34,847 nucleotides of DNA from Metabacillus malikii (GTDB lineage Bacteria > Bacillota > Bacilli > Bacillales > Bacillaceae), in contig NZ_JAUSUD010000034.1 in assembly GCF_030813355.1 (NCBI RefSeq), positions 1 to 34,847 on the forward strand, given 5' to 3'. The notes under the pieces were generated by a model that was not told where the DNA came from, ran no database searches, and saw only the letters and a list, made by a program, of their open reading frames with translations. Below are positions 24,878 through 32,087 of the stretch, in pieces. How positions within the stretch are numbered: position 1 is the stretch's first letter; each line of letters begins with the position of its first letter. The translations under genes were made by a program, and so were the position numbers.

Positions 24878-25624
24878 GTGAACAAAATCATCGAAATTGA
24901 AAACATATCGAAAACCTTTGAAACAACAAAAGTCTTAAATGACATTAGCTTCCACATCGAACAAGGTTCATTTTTCGCGATTATGGGACCATCCGGCTCA
25001 GGAAAATCAACACTACTATACAATATTAGCGGCATGGACCGCCCTGATACAGGCCGCGTCACATTTAACAGAAAAGAGCTTACAAACCTTGACGATGAAA
25101 AATTAAGTCAAATTAGACTCACGCAAATGGGTTTTATTTTCCAACATTCGTATCTATTAAAAAATCTATCAATTCGCGACAATATAATTCTCCCAGGAAT
25201 AAAATCGCGTAAACAATCTCGCAAACAAGTCAACGACTATGCAGATATTCTTTTCGGAAAAACGGGAATCAAAAGTGTTGCCGACCACGACATCAAAGAG
25301 GTCTCCGGCGGCCAATTACAACGTGCAGCCATCTGTCGGGCACTCATTAACAAACCAGATATTCTTTTTGGCGACGAACCAACCGGGGCACTAAACAGCA
25401 GCGCATCACGCGATGTCATGGACATTATCGGAAATGTTAACCGAGAAGGAACTACCATCATCATCGTAACCCATGACGCCAAAGTAGCCGCTAGAGCCGA
25501 CAAAGTCATCTTCCTCATCGACGGGTCCATTCATAATGAGCTCACGTTAGGTAAATATGAAGAAGTGATGAAATCTAATCGTGAGAAGAAATTGTTAGGG
25601 TGGTTAGAAAAACAGGGGTTCTAA
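24878..25624 (+). CDS. ABC transporter ATPase (MacB/LolD-like)
   Basis: The 248-residue ATPase starts at GTG at 24878 with GGAGG eight bases before it. It has Walker A GPSGSGKST (37-45), Q-loop FIFQHSYLL (about 87-95), signature VSGGQLQRA (142-150), Walker B ILFGDEPTG (162-170) and the switch histidine in IIIVTHDAK. The family usually pairs with FtsX-type permeases, here the gene just upstream. Together they probably export or remove an antimicrobial peptide or drug under TetR control. One oddity is Walker B reading LFGDEP where LLADEP is common; this is tolerated in related proteins. Confidence 0.9.
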   Translation: MNKIIEIENISKTFETTKVLNDISFHIEQGSFFAIMGPSGSGKSTLLYNISGMDRPDTGRVTFNRKELTNLDDEKLSQIRLTQMGFIFQHSYLLKNLSIRDNIILPGIKSRKQSRKQVNDYADILFGKTGIKSVADHDIKEVSGGQLQRAAICRALINKPDILFGDEPTGALNSSASRDVMDIIGNVNREGTTIIIVTHDAKVAARADKVIFLIDGSIHNELTLGKYEEVMKSNREKKLLGWLEKQGF

Positions 25625-25679
25625 ACCAAAATTATACGACTCCATGAACGTTTTTCTCTCTAAAGTCCCCATTGTGGTG

Positions 25680-25815
25680 CATTAATTGCCCACTAGGGGG
25701 ACTGTCCCCATAAAAATCTGTCAACTTTTCATGTTTATTTGTCAAGAATCTAAAATAATCTGTCAACTTCGGAAAAAAATCTCTCAACTTTTCAATAAAA
25801 TCTGTCATTCGACAA
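25680..25815 (-). repeat. KLTDF-type short repeats and GGGGAC palindrome
   Basis: AATCTGTCAACTT-like units recur about five times between 25716 and 25808, at spacings near 20-40 bases. Read on the minus strand they encode repeated LTDF/LRDF/LTDY pentapeptides in a 67-codon frame (25835-25632) that has no ribosome binding site. The palindrome GGGGACTGTCCCC lies at about 25697-25709. Such blocks are intergenic repeats rather than genes. The remainder of 25625-26004 contains the promoter for the next gene. Confidence 0.5.
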
Positions 25816-25957
25816 AATTTGCACTCTCGAACCATGTCACAATATAAATTATATTCCCCTATGAGGCAAGCATAATCGTAACTGTGGCTTTGTTCAGTGA
25901 ACTAGTATTAAGTTTCTGTAAAAAATGCATACTTCATAAAGAAATAGACTCAAAGCT

Positions 25958-25966
25958 TGCTATAAT
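25958..25966 (+). promoter_or_regulatory. Extended -10 promoter of the Rpn gene
   Basis: TGCTATAAT, an extended -10 element, lies about 40 bases before the Rpn start. No good -35 box is seen, as is usual for such promoters. Confidence 0.5.
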
Positions 25967-26004
25967 AGAAGCATAGAACAATGGAGTGAGGGTTGCTTTG
26001 AAGA

Positions 26005-26925
26005 ATGAAACATGTTGACCACGACCGTTTATTTAAAGAGTTAATCCGTACATTTTTCGAAGAGTTCATGCTATTATTTTTTCCAGAGATCCATGAATCA
26101 ATGGATTATCGCCATACGACCTTCTTGTCAGAAGAGCTATATCGAGATATCCTTAAAGGAGAGAAAAACAGAGTTGATTTGTTAATTGAGACAAAATTGA
26201 AAGGAGAAGACGGCCTAATCATCGTCCATATCGAACCTCAATCATACGAGCAGGATGCTTTTCGTGAACGAATGTTTATTTACTTCAGTCGCCTCTATGA
26301 AAAATACCGCAAACGTATACTACCAATTGCAATCTTTAGTTATAATAAAATAAAGGATGAACCGAATCAATTTATCGTGGAGTTTCCTTTTCATCAAGTA
26401 TTAAACTTTGAATTTTTAAAAGTAGAACTAAAAAAACAAAACTGGCGTGACTACATAAAACAAGACAATCCTGTTGCGTGCGCATTATTAAGTAAAATGG
26501 GCTATGCAAAGAATGAGAAAATACAGGTTAAGCTAGAGTTTTTAAGAATGCTAACACGCTTAGAACTAGACCCAGCAAGGATCGATTTAATAGCAGGTAT
26601 CTTTCACACCTACCTTAAACTTAATAAAAACGAAGAAAACCAACTGCAAGACGAAATCCGTAAATTAAACCCAGAAGAGGAGGCAAAGGTCATGGAAATC
26701 ACAACCTCTTGGCATGAAAAAGGAAGAGAGGAAGGAAGAGTTGAAGGAAGAGTCGAAGGAAGAGAAGAGGGTTTAAAAGAAGGAAAAAAAGAAGGGAAAA
26801 AAGAAGGAAAAAAGGAATTAAGATTGGAAATTTCCAGAAAAATGTTAGAAGCAAATGTCGAAATTGAACAAATTACAAAGTTTACTGGACTCTCAGTTGA
26901 AGAAATAAAGAAAATTATGAATTAA
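26005..26925 (+). CDS. Rpn-family PD-(D/E)XK nuclease
   Basis: The 306-residue protein belongs to the Rpn (recombination-promoting nuclease, formerly 'putative transposase') family. The nuclease core is visible as MKHVDHDRLFKELIRTFFEE, D58 in RVDLLIETK and E77-x-Q79 in VHIEPQSY, the PD-(D/E)XK variant. A helical middle follows to about 225, then a low-complexity arm of EGR/EGK tetrapeptides (236-270) and a C-terminal helical module MLEANVEIEQITKFTGLSVE. Rpn proteins are DNA nucleases that can be toxic and defend against phages. In the E. coli family members the C-terminal part is also made alone and inhibits the full-length protein. An internal start of that kind is visible here at 26692. A related free-standing gene follows. 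Confidence 0.85.
   Translation: MKHVDHDRLFKELIRTFFEEFMLLFFPEIHESMDYRHTTFLSEELYRDILKGEKNRVDLLIETKLKGEDGLIIVHIEPQSYEQDAFRERMFIYFSRLYEKYRKRILPIAIFSYNKIKDEPNQFIVEFPFHQVLNFEFLKVELKKQNWRDYIKQDNPVACALLSKMGYAKNEKIQVKLEFLRMLTRLELDPARIDLIAGIFHTYLKLNKNEENQLQDEIRKLNPEEEAKVMEITTSWHEKGREEGRVEGRVEGREEGLKEGKKEGKKEGKKELRLEISRKMLEANVEIEQITKFTGLSVEEIKKIMN
26692..26925 (+). CDS. Predicted internal-start C-terminal product of Rpn (RpnS-like)
   Basis: Inside the Rpn gene and in frame, GAGGAGG (26677-26683) lies eight bases before ATG at 26692, a better ribosome binding site than that of the full gene. It would yield a 77-residue protein, MEITTSWHEKGREEGRVEGR through the EGK repeats to the C-terminal helical module. 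The free-standing gene at 27039 starts at the equivalent residue (MKYTNPWYEKGREQGREEGR), independent support that this is a real protein boundary. By analogy with the E. coli Rpn family it should oligomerise with and restrain the nuclease. Not shown experimentally here. Confidence 0.6.
   Translation: MEITTSWHEKGREEGRVEGRVEGREEGLKEGKKEGKKEGKKELRLEISRKMLEANVEIEQITKFTGLSVEEIKKIMN
26716..26815 (+). repeat. Short tandem repeats in the Rpn linker
   Basis: Units of 12 bases, GAAGGAAGAGTT-like then GAAGGAAAAAAA-like, repeat about eight times and encode EGRV/EGRE/EGKK tetrapeptides. The units keep the reading frame, so slippage by whole units would change arm length without a frameshift; slips in the A runs would truncate the nuclease and its internal product alike. 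Confidence 0.75.
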
Positions 26926-26933
26926 TAACATCC

Positions 26934-26969
26934 AACGCAGTCAACAAAAACTGAGCTGCGTTTTATTTA
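26934..26969 (+). terminator. Terminator after the Rpn gene
   Basis: AACGCAG (26934-26940) and CTGCGTT (26956-26962) form a stem followed by TTATTTATAT. It implies that the downstream copy has its own promoter or depends on readthrough. Confidence 0.75.
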
Positions 26970-27038
26970 TATTGTTATAAATTTTAGGATGACCAATGCT
27001 AACGTAAAAAAATAAAATGGAGAGAGGGAGAAATGGTT

Positions 27039-27248
27039 ATGAAATACACGAATCCTTGGTATGAAAAAGGAAGAGAACAAGGCAGAGAAGAAGGAAGAAT
27101 AGAGGGTATGAAAGAAAGCATTAAAGTGGTTAAAAGGATTGAACAAATTAACATTGCGAGGAAAATGATAGAAGCAAATCTTGAAATTGAGCAAATTTCA
27201 AAATTTACTGGACTCTCGATTGAAGAAATAAAAGAGATTATGGATTAA
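27039..27248 (+). CDS. Free-standing copy of the Rpn C-terminal domain
   Basis: Of two ATGs, that at 27039 is eight bases from GGGAG and is preferred to 27033. The 69-residue product matches the C-terminal part of the preceding Rpn protein. Both begin with a W-[HY]-E-K-G-R-E motif and the EGR arm, and the last 33 residues (ending KFTGLSIEEIKEIMD) are identical at 24 positions with nearly all others conservative. DNA similarity is also high, indicating recent duplication. It lacks the nuclease domain, so it can only be a binding partner, probably an additional antitoxin-like inhibitor. A remnant of a second Rpn gene is the alternative, but the strong ribosome binding site, intact frame and terminator argue for expression. 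Confidence 0.65.
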   Translation: MKYTNPWYEKGREQGREEGRIEGMKESIKVVKRIEQINIARKMIEANLEIEQISKFTGLSIEEIKEIMD

Positions 27249-27282
27249 TTTTATATGAGATATGTGAAAAAAGTATACGACG

Positions 27283-27305
27283 CAGCCTTGAAAGCTGTTT
27301 TTTTT
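27283..27305 (+). terminator. Terminator after the Rpn C-terminal copy
   Basis: CAGC (27283-27286) and GCTG (27294-27297), with inner T-A pairs, are followed by eight T's. Confidence 0.7.
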
Positions 27306-27491
27306 CATATAATAATTTGTAAATAGTAATTACTTAAATGTGCTTAGTGGCCTTAGGTTGAGTGTATACAATTCAAAGGATAACCAAATCTTGAAATCTA
27401 ACAGAAACCTTAATGTCTTCCTTCACGGTGGCCCGATTTTAAAGTAACACTTAATTCTTTTTTAACTTTCACCAATTTATTTTTCAAATGA

Positions 27492-27566
27492 TTAACTAAG
27501 AATTTCACTAAACTCATCCAAACCCTCTATTACCCAATGTCCAGCCTGTTCATAAAGAAAGTATGC
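27492..27566 (-). pseudogene. C-terminal remnant of an alpha/beta hydrolase
   Basis: On the minus strand the open frame reads AYFLYEQAGHWVIEGLDEFS then EILS and stop. The AGHW…E…EF pattern is the conserved catalytic-histidine end of alpha/beta hydrolases. Nothing upstream within the frame continues the fold, because the next gene begins on the other strand at 27600. A leftover of a deleted gene is likely. The rest of 27306-27599 holds nothing recognised. Confidence 0.4.
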
Positions 27567-27599
27567 TAATATAATTGGAAGTGAAAGGAGTAGTTGTAA

Positions 27600-27815
27600 T
27601 TGTCTAATCAATATTGCCCACTATGTCATAATGAAAATCAATGTATGGTCGGTGGAGATAAGGATTGCTGGTGTACCACTGAAACATTTCCGGAAAGATT
27701 ATTACTGTCAGTACCATTGATAAGTAGAAGAAAGCAGTGTATTTGTAAAAAGTGCTTAGAAAACTATAAAGAGAAGCATATCGAAAAAAATGAACGTTTC
27801 GACAACATCAATTAA
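27600..27815 (+). CDS. Cysteine-rich CWC-family protein
   Basis: The start is TTG at 27600, nine bases after AAAGGAG. The 71-residue protein reads MSNQYCPLCHNENQCMVGGD then KDCWCTTETFPERLL and later CICKKCLENY, the Cys_rich_CWC pattern (CPxC…NxC…CWC…CxC…C). Seven cysteines probably bind zinc. The function of the family is not known. It is a single gene in a region with little else. Confidence 0.8.
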   Translation: MSNQYCPLCHNENQCMVGGDKDCWCTTETFPERLLLSVPLISRRKQCICKKCLENYKEKHIEKNERFDNIN

Positions 27816-28091
27816 AAACTAGCATGCTAGTAGCTAATCCATTTTGAAAATGCTTTGTTTCATACACATTGATCTATTCACTTCATCCTAAGAGACTTGC
27901 TTAGCAATAAAATGTTCAAAAAATCTACTACATAAATAGGCAACACTACACTCGGTTATCGTTTCCTTTTCAAGTTTTCAGTAGGGAGCCTCTAAAGCAC
28001 TAACAATTGTGAGCCTCCCCTTAACCGTAAAGCCACTTTTAATTACAATTCATTGAGCTCTTATTATGCTATATCAGTTTTAATACAAGCA

Positions 28092-28709
28092 TTATAGATA
28101 CTCAACCCCCACAATCGCATGAAACTTTATGTACATTACATTTCCATCACTCCCAATAATCTGTATCTGTTTATTAAAAGGATCAATCTTCGATACAATT
28201 CCAGGTACTGATACCATATAGCCTTTGTTGTATAGTTTAAACTTCAAAGGTTGATTTTGTTCTAGTGAAGAACGAAGAGAGTCGTTAATTGCCTCCATTT
28301 CATACTCATCTAATATTGGTTTTTCCATTTTATTTTCAGCTTCAAAAACGTTAGAAACTGCTTCCCACTGTTGTGGCAAGCTTTTAAAAGGAGCCCATTT
28401 CTTCATGTTTCGATCTTTGATTGTCATTTCCTTTAACTCCTTTAATTCTTGATTAAAAAGCTCCATCTTCCACGTGCGAACATCATAATATCCACTATCA
28501 ATTCGTTCTTTCTCAGAATGCAAATGTTCAATTAAATCGTTAGGATAGTGAGCTGTATTATAGTCTAGCTGAATCGAATCTTGAGGACTATGCAAGACGA
28601 CGGTAAATAGACAGCCGTTGTGAAAATCAACCCCTGTCACAAGGAGCATGCTTATATCGGATGGCATTCTTAATACAAACATCACCTGAAATCGTTGGTT
28701 ATCATTCAT
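28092..28709 (-). CDS. YolD-like protein with N-terminal extension
   Basis: The start is placed at the minus-strand ATG at 28709 (MNDNQRFQVMFVLRMPSDIS) behind GAGGGGG; a longer frame begins 20 codons earlier without such a site. The C-terminal ~95 residues match YolD: RNMKKWAPFKSLPQQWEAVS, a PILDEYEMEAINDSL segment and IVSKIDPFNKQIQIIG. YolD proteins usually have about 110 residues and sit beside Y-family DNA polymerases (UvrX/DinB type). Here about 110 extra residues precede the domain and no polymerase adjoins. The role of YolD is uncertain; a link to SOS or phage-related mutagenesis is known from context only. Confidence 0.7.
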   Translation of the reverse strand: MNDNQRFQVMFVLRMPSDISMLLVTGVDFHNGCLFTVVLHSPQDSIQLDYNTAHYPNDLIEHLHSEKERIDSGYYDVRTWKMELFNQELKELKEMTIKDRNMKKWAPFKSLPQQWEAVSNVFEAENKMEKPILDEYEMEAINDSLRSSLEQNQPLKFKLYNKGYMVSVPGIVSKIDPFNKQIQIIGSDGNVMYIKFHAIVGVEYL

Positions 28710-28975
28710 GAAATCCCCCTCGTGATTAACTGCTACCCATATTTTATACAAACATATGTTCGATTTCAAGAGGAAAGTTTCGAATGAATCATTGAAAAAG
28801 TGTCGGATAGAAATAACACAAAATTATGCCCTATTGAATTCAAAAGCTTCTCAAATTTTCTTTATAATTCTAATTAATATAGAATAGAATAATATAAAGG
28901 TATCTTAATCATTTGTATAAGTTTACTCTACTTTTTTAAAAGAAAATTTTATAATTGACTCAAGAGGTGATAATG

Positions 28976-29212
28976 ATGAAGAAAGATTTTGGTGACTCGA
29001 TATCAAATAAGGTGTATGAATATCGTGTACTTGCCAGAATGACTCAGCAAGAATTAGCAGAGAAAGTCGGGGTTTCCAAGCAAACCATTTTCGTCATGGA
29101 AAAAGGAAATTACGTTCCAACTTTGTTGTTAGCTTTTCGAATTGCTGATTTTTTTAATGCGGATGTAAATGAGATGTTTACTTATGTGAAAGGCAGTGAT
29201 CAAAATGATTAA
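28976..29212 (+). CDS. XRE-family regulator (second copy of the pair type)
   Basis: The start is one of two adjacent ATGs (28973, 28976) after AGAGGTGAT; 28976 has the better spacing. The product, about 78 residues, is a Cro/C1-type regulator: KVYEYRVLARMTQQELAEKV, GVSKQTIFVMEKGNYVPTLL and LAFRIADFFNADVNEMFTYV. It is the same YozG-like minimal type as the protein at 16809 but clearly diverged. The next gene, for a DUF2178-like membrane protein, overlaps its end by eight bases. Confidence 0.82.
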   Translation: MKKDFGDSISNKVYEYRVLARMTQQELAEKVGVSKQTIFVMEKGNYVPTLLLAFRIADFFNADVNEMFTYVKGSDQND

Positions 29213-29552
29213 TTTCTCAGATATTTCTAACGCTATGTTTAACCCCATAAAGTCTTGGGCTGAACAATCTCAGGGGAATTGGAATATTCTCATCGTTAGC
29301 GGTTTTATATTGGTTTTTGTCGGTGCGATTCTAACTTATGTAATACAGAAAAAAATGGGGGAAGCTGACGAAAGAACAAACCAAATCAAATTAAAAAGTG
29401 CGCTCATCATGTTAAGTGTCATCGTGTTGTTCGATATCATCTTCCCGAAAGAATATATGTGGGAAATTTTCTTCTTATTTAAATATGCTTTTGCATTCGT
29501 GGCTTCTACTATTTATCTAGCTGTTCGGTTTAAAAAAGATTTTTATAATTAA
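29205..29552 (+). CDS. DUF2178-like membrane protein
   Basis: The ATG at 29205 has AAAGG about eleven bases upstream and overlaps the regulator gene by eight bases; a GTG at 29196 is too close to that site. The 115-residue protein has about three membrane segments (ILIVSGFILVFVGAILTYVI, SALIMLSVIVLFDIIF and FFLFKYAFAFVASTIYLAVR) with the DUF2178 hallmark GEADERTNQIKLKS between the first two. Function is unknown; it is repeatedly found translated with XRE regulators in Bacillales. Confidence 0.75.
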   Translation: MINFSDISNAMFNPIKSWAEQSQGNWNILIVSGFILVFVGAILTYVIQKKMGEADERTNQIKLKSALIMLSVIVLFDIIFPKEYMWEIFFLFKYAFAFVASTIYLAVRFKKDFYN

Positions 29553-29663
29553 ACATGGGAAAATCCAATCAATCACGATGAAAAGGTGATTCTAAAGTTT
29601 GTAAAACCTATCATTAGATTTTAGGCAAGGTGAAAATGCCCGTTTAATTGCTCGGTACTGTAC

Positions 29664-29834
29664 TTGGGAAAGTACTCTCATGAGGATTTTTACGCAAAGC
29701 ATCCAAACCTATGATGGATAGTAGGTTACAACAACAACGAAGGATACTTAATTGGAAACGAAGCATATAAATCATAGGGACTATACCACTTAACTTATCC
29801 TACAGGGTTTTCATGGGAACAGTTTCAAACTTGA
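29664..29834 (+). pseudogene. Possible decayed coding remnant
   Basis: One frame reads as protein across two stops: LGKYSHEDFYAKHPNL, stop, WIVGYNNNEGYLIGNEAYKS, stop, GLYHLTYPTGFSWEQFQT. The composition looks coding, but no family is recognised and no start is seen. It lies in the 600-base gap 29553-30158, whose only other feature is the terminator at 29922. Confidence 0.3.
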
Positions 29835-29921
29835 TAAAAACTAGGAATACTCCATGATAGAAGTGTGATGAAATTCTTTAATGTTTCAAGAAAATTGAAC
29901 GTAATATTTGCAAAATAAGAG

Positions 29922-29963
29922 CCCTCAATCACGGAGCTTGAACGATGATTTGAGGGTTTTTTT
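29922..29963 (+). terminator. Terminator in the gap after the XRE/DUF2178 pair
   Basis: CCCTCAATCA (29922-29931) pairs, with one bulge, with TGATTTGAGGG (ending 29956), followed by TTTTTTT. Confidence 0.88.
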
Positions 29964-30158
29964 GTGCCTAGGTTCATTTCGTAATTTTCAATCAAAATTT
30001 ATATTAAATCCTTCTTAACTTTACTGTACACTTATGCATTTTAAAAACGAATATTCATTTACCAATTATATTATTTCCGGAATCTATACAATTCTATATG
30101 GTAAAATTAGTTAAGCAGTAAGAAAGGTTGTCACATGTGGAAAAGGGGTGTTTAACTA

Positions 30159-30602
30159 ATGAATCGGATTTCTTTTACAAAAATTAAAAAACTTCTAACA
30201 TTTATACCCATTATTGCTCTCATAATATGTATCTCATACCTCATCGTTTATAAAGCTTCAATTTTACCAAACGGATATGAAGTCATTGACAGGCAGGAAG
30301 AAAGTATATCAATAAAATCTTACAATTTACTAGGGTTTGAAAAAAATGAGTCCACGGTAACATTTTCAGATGAGGATACTTGGAAGATCAGTGAAATTGT
30401 CTACAACGTTGATAGACAAAAAGAAACTTACTGGCTGCTTTACTCTGCGGTGAGTGTATCAATTGTATTATTTGTCTATAAAGTACGTCAGGGCACTAAT
30501 CTTTGGCATGCAATTTTTGGAAGTAATATTATTTTCACCGTATTAATAGCACTAATTTTAGCTTATCAAACAATAAGGGGCATTCAGGATTTGATTTCTT
30601 AA
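30159..30602 (+). CDS. Hypothetical membrane protein (147 aa)
   Basis: AAAGGGGTG lies about ten bases before the ATG. The protein has an N-terminal membrane segment (LLTFIPIIALIICISYLIVY), an extracellular stretch of about 60 residues (SISIKSYNLLGFEKNESTVT), and two C-terminal segments (YWLLYSAVSVSIVLFVYKV and IIFTVLIALILAYQ). No family is recognised. It begins a run of small membrane or unknown proteins. Confidence 0.6.
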   Translation: MNRISFTKIKKLLTFIPIIALIICISYLIVYKASILPNGYEVIDRQEESISIKSYNLLGFEKNESTVTFSDEDTWKISEIVYNVDRQKETYWLLYSAVSVSIVLFVYKVRQGTNLWHAIFGSNIIFTVLIALILAYQTIRGIQDLIS

Positions 30603-30683
30603 TATTTCTAACATTGATAAAGAACTTGTAAGGGATAAAAACTTTTTAGGGGAGAAAAAAGAGGTTAATTGAAAGGGTGCATG

Positions 30684-30911
30684 ATGAAATTTTACAAAAA
30701 CATGTCTAAATTAGAAATGGCCAATTGGAAAACAGGTACATTCTTTGGCTTTTATACATATATGATTCTATTATTTATTAACTATATATTTCTTCATATC
30801 AACGGAAAAGAGCCGATGCCATCCATTTTAATTTTTTGGGCGGGGCTAATTGTTGCTTTTGGATACGAATTTATTTTAAATCGAAGGGCTAAAAATAAAG
30901 CGAAGAAATAA
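30684..30911 (+). CDS. Small two-helix membrane protein
   Basis: The start is taken as ATG 30684, six bases after AAAGGG; the neighbouring ATG at 30681 is possible. The 75-residue product has two membrane segments (FFGFYTYMILLFINYIFLHI and SILIFWAGLIVAFGYEFIL) and a lysine-rich tail. Family unknown. It ends before a GCGATAC-type terminator. Confidence 0.6.
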   Translation: MKFYKNMSKLEMANWKTGTFFGFYTYMILLFINYIFLHINGKEPMPSILIFWAGLIVAFGYEFILNRRAKNKAKK

Positions 30912-30988
30912 GTTTAGTATAAGAAATAACACATCAATAGTAAAGAGCCTCTTTTCATGAGATTTTTAACTTAAATAACATGTAAGAA

Positions 30989-31022
30989 CGCGATACTTCA
31001 CGAAGAGGTATTGCTTTTTATT
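30989..31022 (+). terminator. GCGATAC-type terminator
   Basis: GCGATACTTC (30990-30999) and GAGGTATTGC (31005-31014) pair around ACGAA with one G-U position, followed by TTTTTA. Confidence 0.85.
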
Positions 31023-31147
31023 TTCAATTTTGGTGTAAATTAATAAAAGTATATTCCATTATTAACCAACTGTAGTATAATTAACTAGTAAATAAGTCTT
31101 AATGTTATTAGTAAATACAAGATTCTTTAGAGACTGGGGATTACTAG

Positions 31148-31600
31148 ATGAAAAACAAACGTAAGATGGCCTTTGCCTCCATTATTTTAGTATTCCTATT
31201 CATATTCGGCTACATCACAACACTCCCAGAATGGTTGTTTCCGAATGTATATCCAACCTATATAGAAACCATTGAAACAAATTGGAATGTAACGTTACCA
31301 ATGCCTGATCATGAAAAAATTCTCTATAATACAAGAGTCAACTCATTCCATGGAGACGGGGAGTCAATCACAGAGCTACATTACGAAAATCCTACAACCC
31401 TACAAGCGATTGAGAAATTAGCAGAAAGTTGGCACCGTGTTGATGAAACAACACTGAAGGCATTTCCAGAAGGGGTACAAGAACTAATAAAAAAGAGAGA
31501 CAAAAGTGCGAGCTACTTTTACCTAGAAGAGGATGGTTTTGACTATATCATTTTTGGCATTAAAGGGAATAAAGTTACAATTTATGAATCATATATTTGA
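31148..31600 (+). CDS. Membrane-anchored hypothetical protein (150 aa)
   Basis: The ATG at 31148 follows TGGGGAT. An N-terminal membrane segment (MAFASIILVFLFIFGYITTL) is followed by a soluble extracellular domain (WNVTLPMPDHEKILYNTRVN, ending YIIFGIKGNKVTIYESYI). No cysteine marks a lipobox. No family is recognised; the domain resembles in style the small exported proteins common in Bacillus. The next gene starts nine bases after its stop, so they are probably co-transcribed. Confidence 0.6.
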   Translation: MKNKRKMAFASIILVFLFIFGYITTLPEWLFPNVYPTYIETIETNWNVTLPMPDHEKILYNTRVNSFHGDGESITELHYENPTTLQAIEKLAESWHRVDETTLKAFPEGVQELIKKRDKSASYFYLEEDGFDYIIFGIKGNKVTIYESYI

Positions 31601-31609
31601 GGTGAGGTC

Positions 31610-31945
31610 TTGGCATATCGAAATAGAGATTCAGACATTTTTAAACAAATTGTAAAGAAAGTCTGTAAAATAAAGAATCTATCCCCCCAGAATCCTAAAT
31701 TTGAAACGATTGATAATAGTGTAGTGATTAGTGTTAAAAACCATTTGAAAGATGGGATAGATTTAGATTGTTTCCATATTCTTAACATCATTTATCAACT
31801 TATCACACCTCTAGGAGTGAAATTCACTCAACAATTGTATCTCTATCCAAATTCAAATAGAGTGGCTAGAGTAACGATACAATTTACAAAAGAAGAGTAT
31901 GATGCCTTGAATAATTATTTGCATAGTTTTGATATAGGAAGCTAA
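31610..31945 (+). CDS. Hypothetical soluble protein (111 aa)
   Basis: The start is TTG at 31610 directly behind GAGGTGAGG. The product (MAYRNRDSDIFKQIVKKVCK … VARVTIQFTKEEYDALNNYL) is soluble, mixed alpha/beta, with no motif I recognise. Placed nine bases after the membrane-anchored gene, it probably forms a two-gene unit with it. Confidence 0.55.
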   Translation: MAYRNRDSDIFKQIVKKVCKIKNLSPQNPKFETIDNSVVISVKNHLKDGIDLDCFHILNIIYQLITPLGVKFTQQLYLYPNSNRVARVTIQFTKEEYDALNNYLHSFDIGS

Positions 31946-32051
31946 AAAATTAGTATATTTCATCTTCTGCTATGCTGATTATTGGTGGTCCATAGGTTTA
32001 ACCATTCACTATACCGATAACGGATGGGAAATTATAGAAAGTTATACATGA
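31938..32051 (+). pseudogene. Short C-terminal coding remnant
   Basis: After a stop at 31935, the frame EAKKLVYFIFCYADYWWSIG continuing LTIHYTDNGWEIIESYT runs to a stop at 32049. It looks like the last 35-40 residues of a protein, without a start codon. It overlaps the end of the preceding gene by a few bases. Family unknown. Confidence 0.3.
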
Positions 32052-32087
32052 TTAATTTATTATCATCATTTTGAATGGGGATGTAAA

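Noticed and set aside
25716-25808. CRISPR-like array
   Set aside because: Units are short (about 13 bases), unevenly spaced and degenerate, with no cas genes nearby.
25632-25835. 67-codon minus-strand frame with LTDF repeats as a gene
   Set aside because: No ribosome binding site, and the repeats are explained by short DNA repeats; listed as a repeat region instead.
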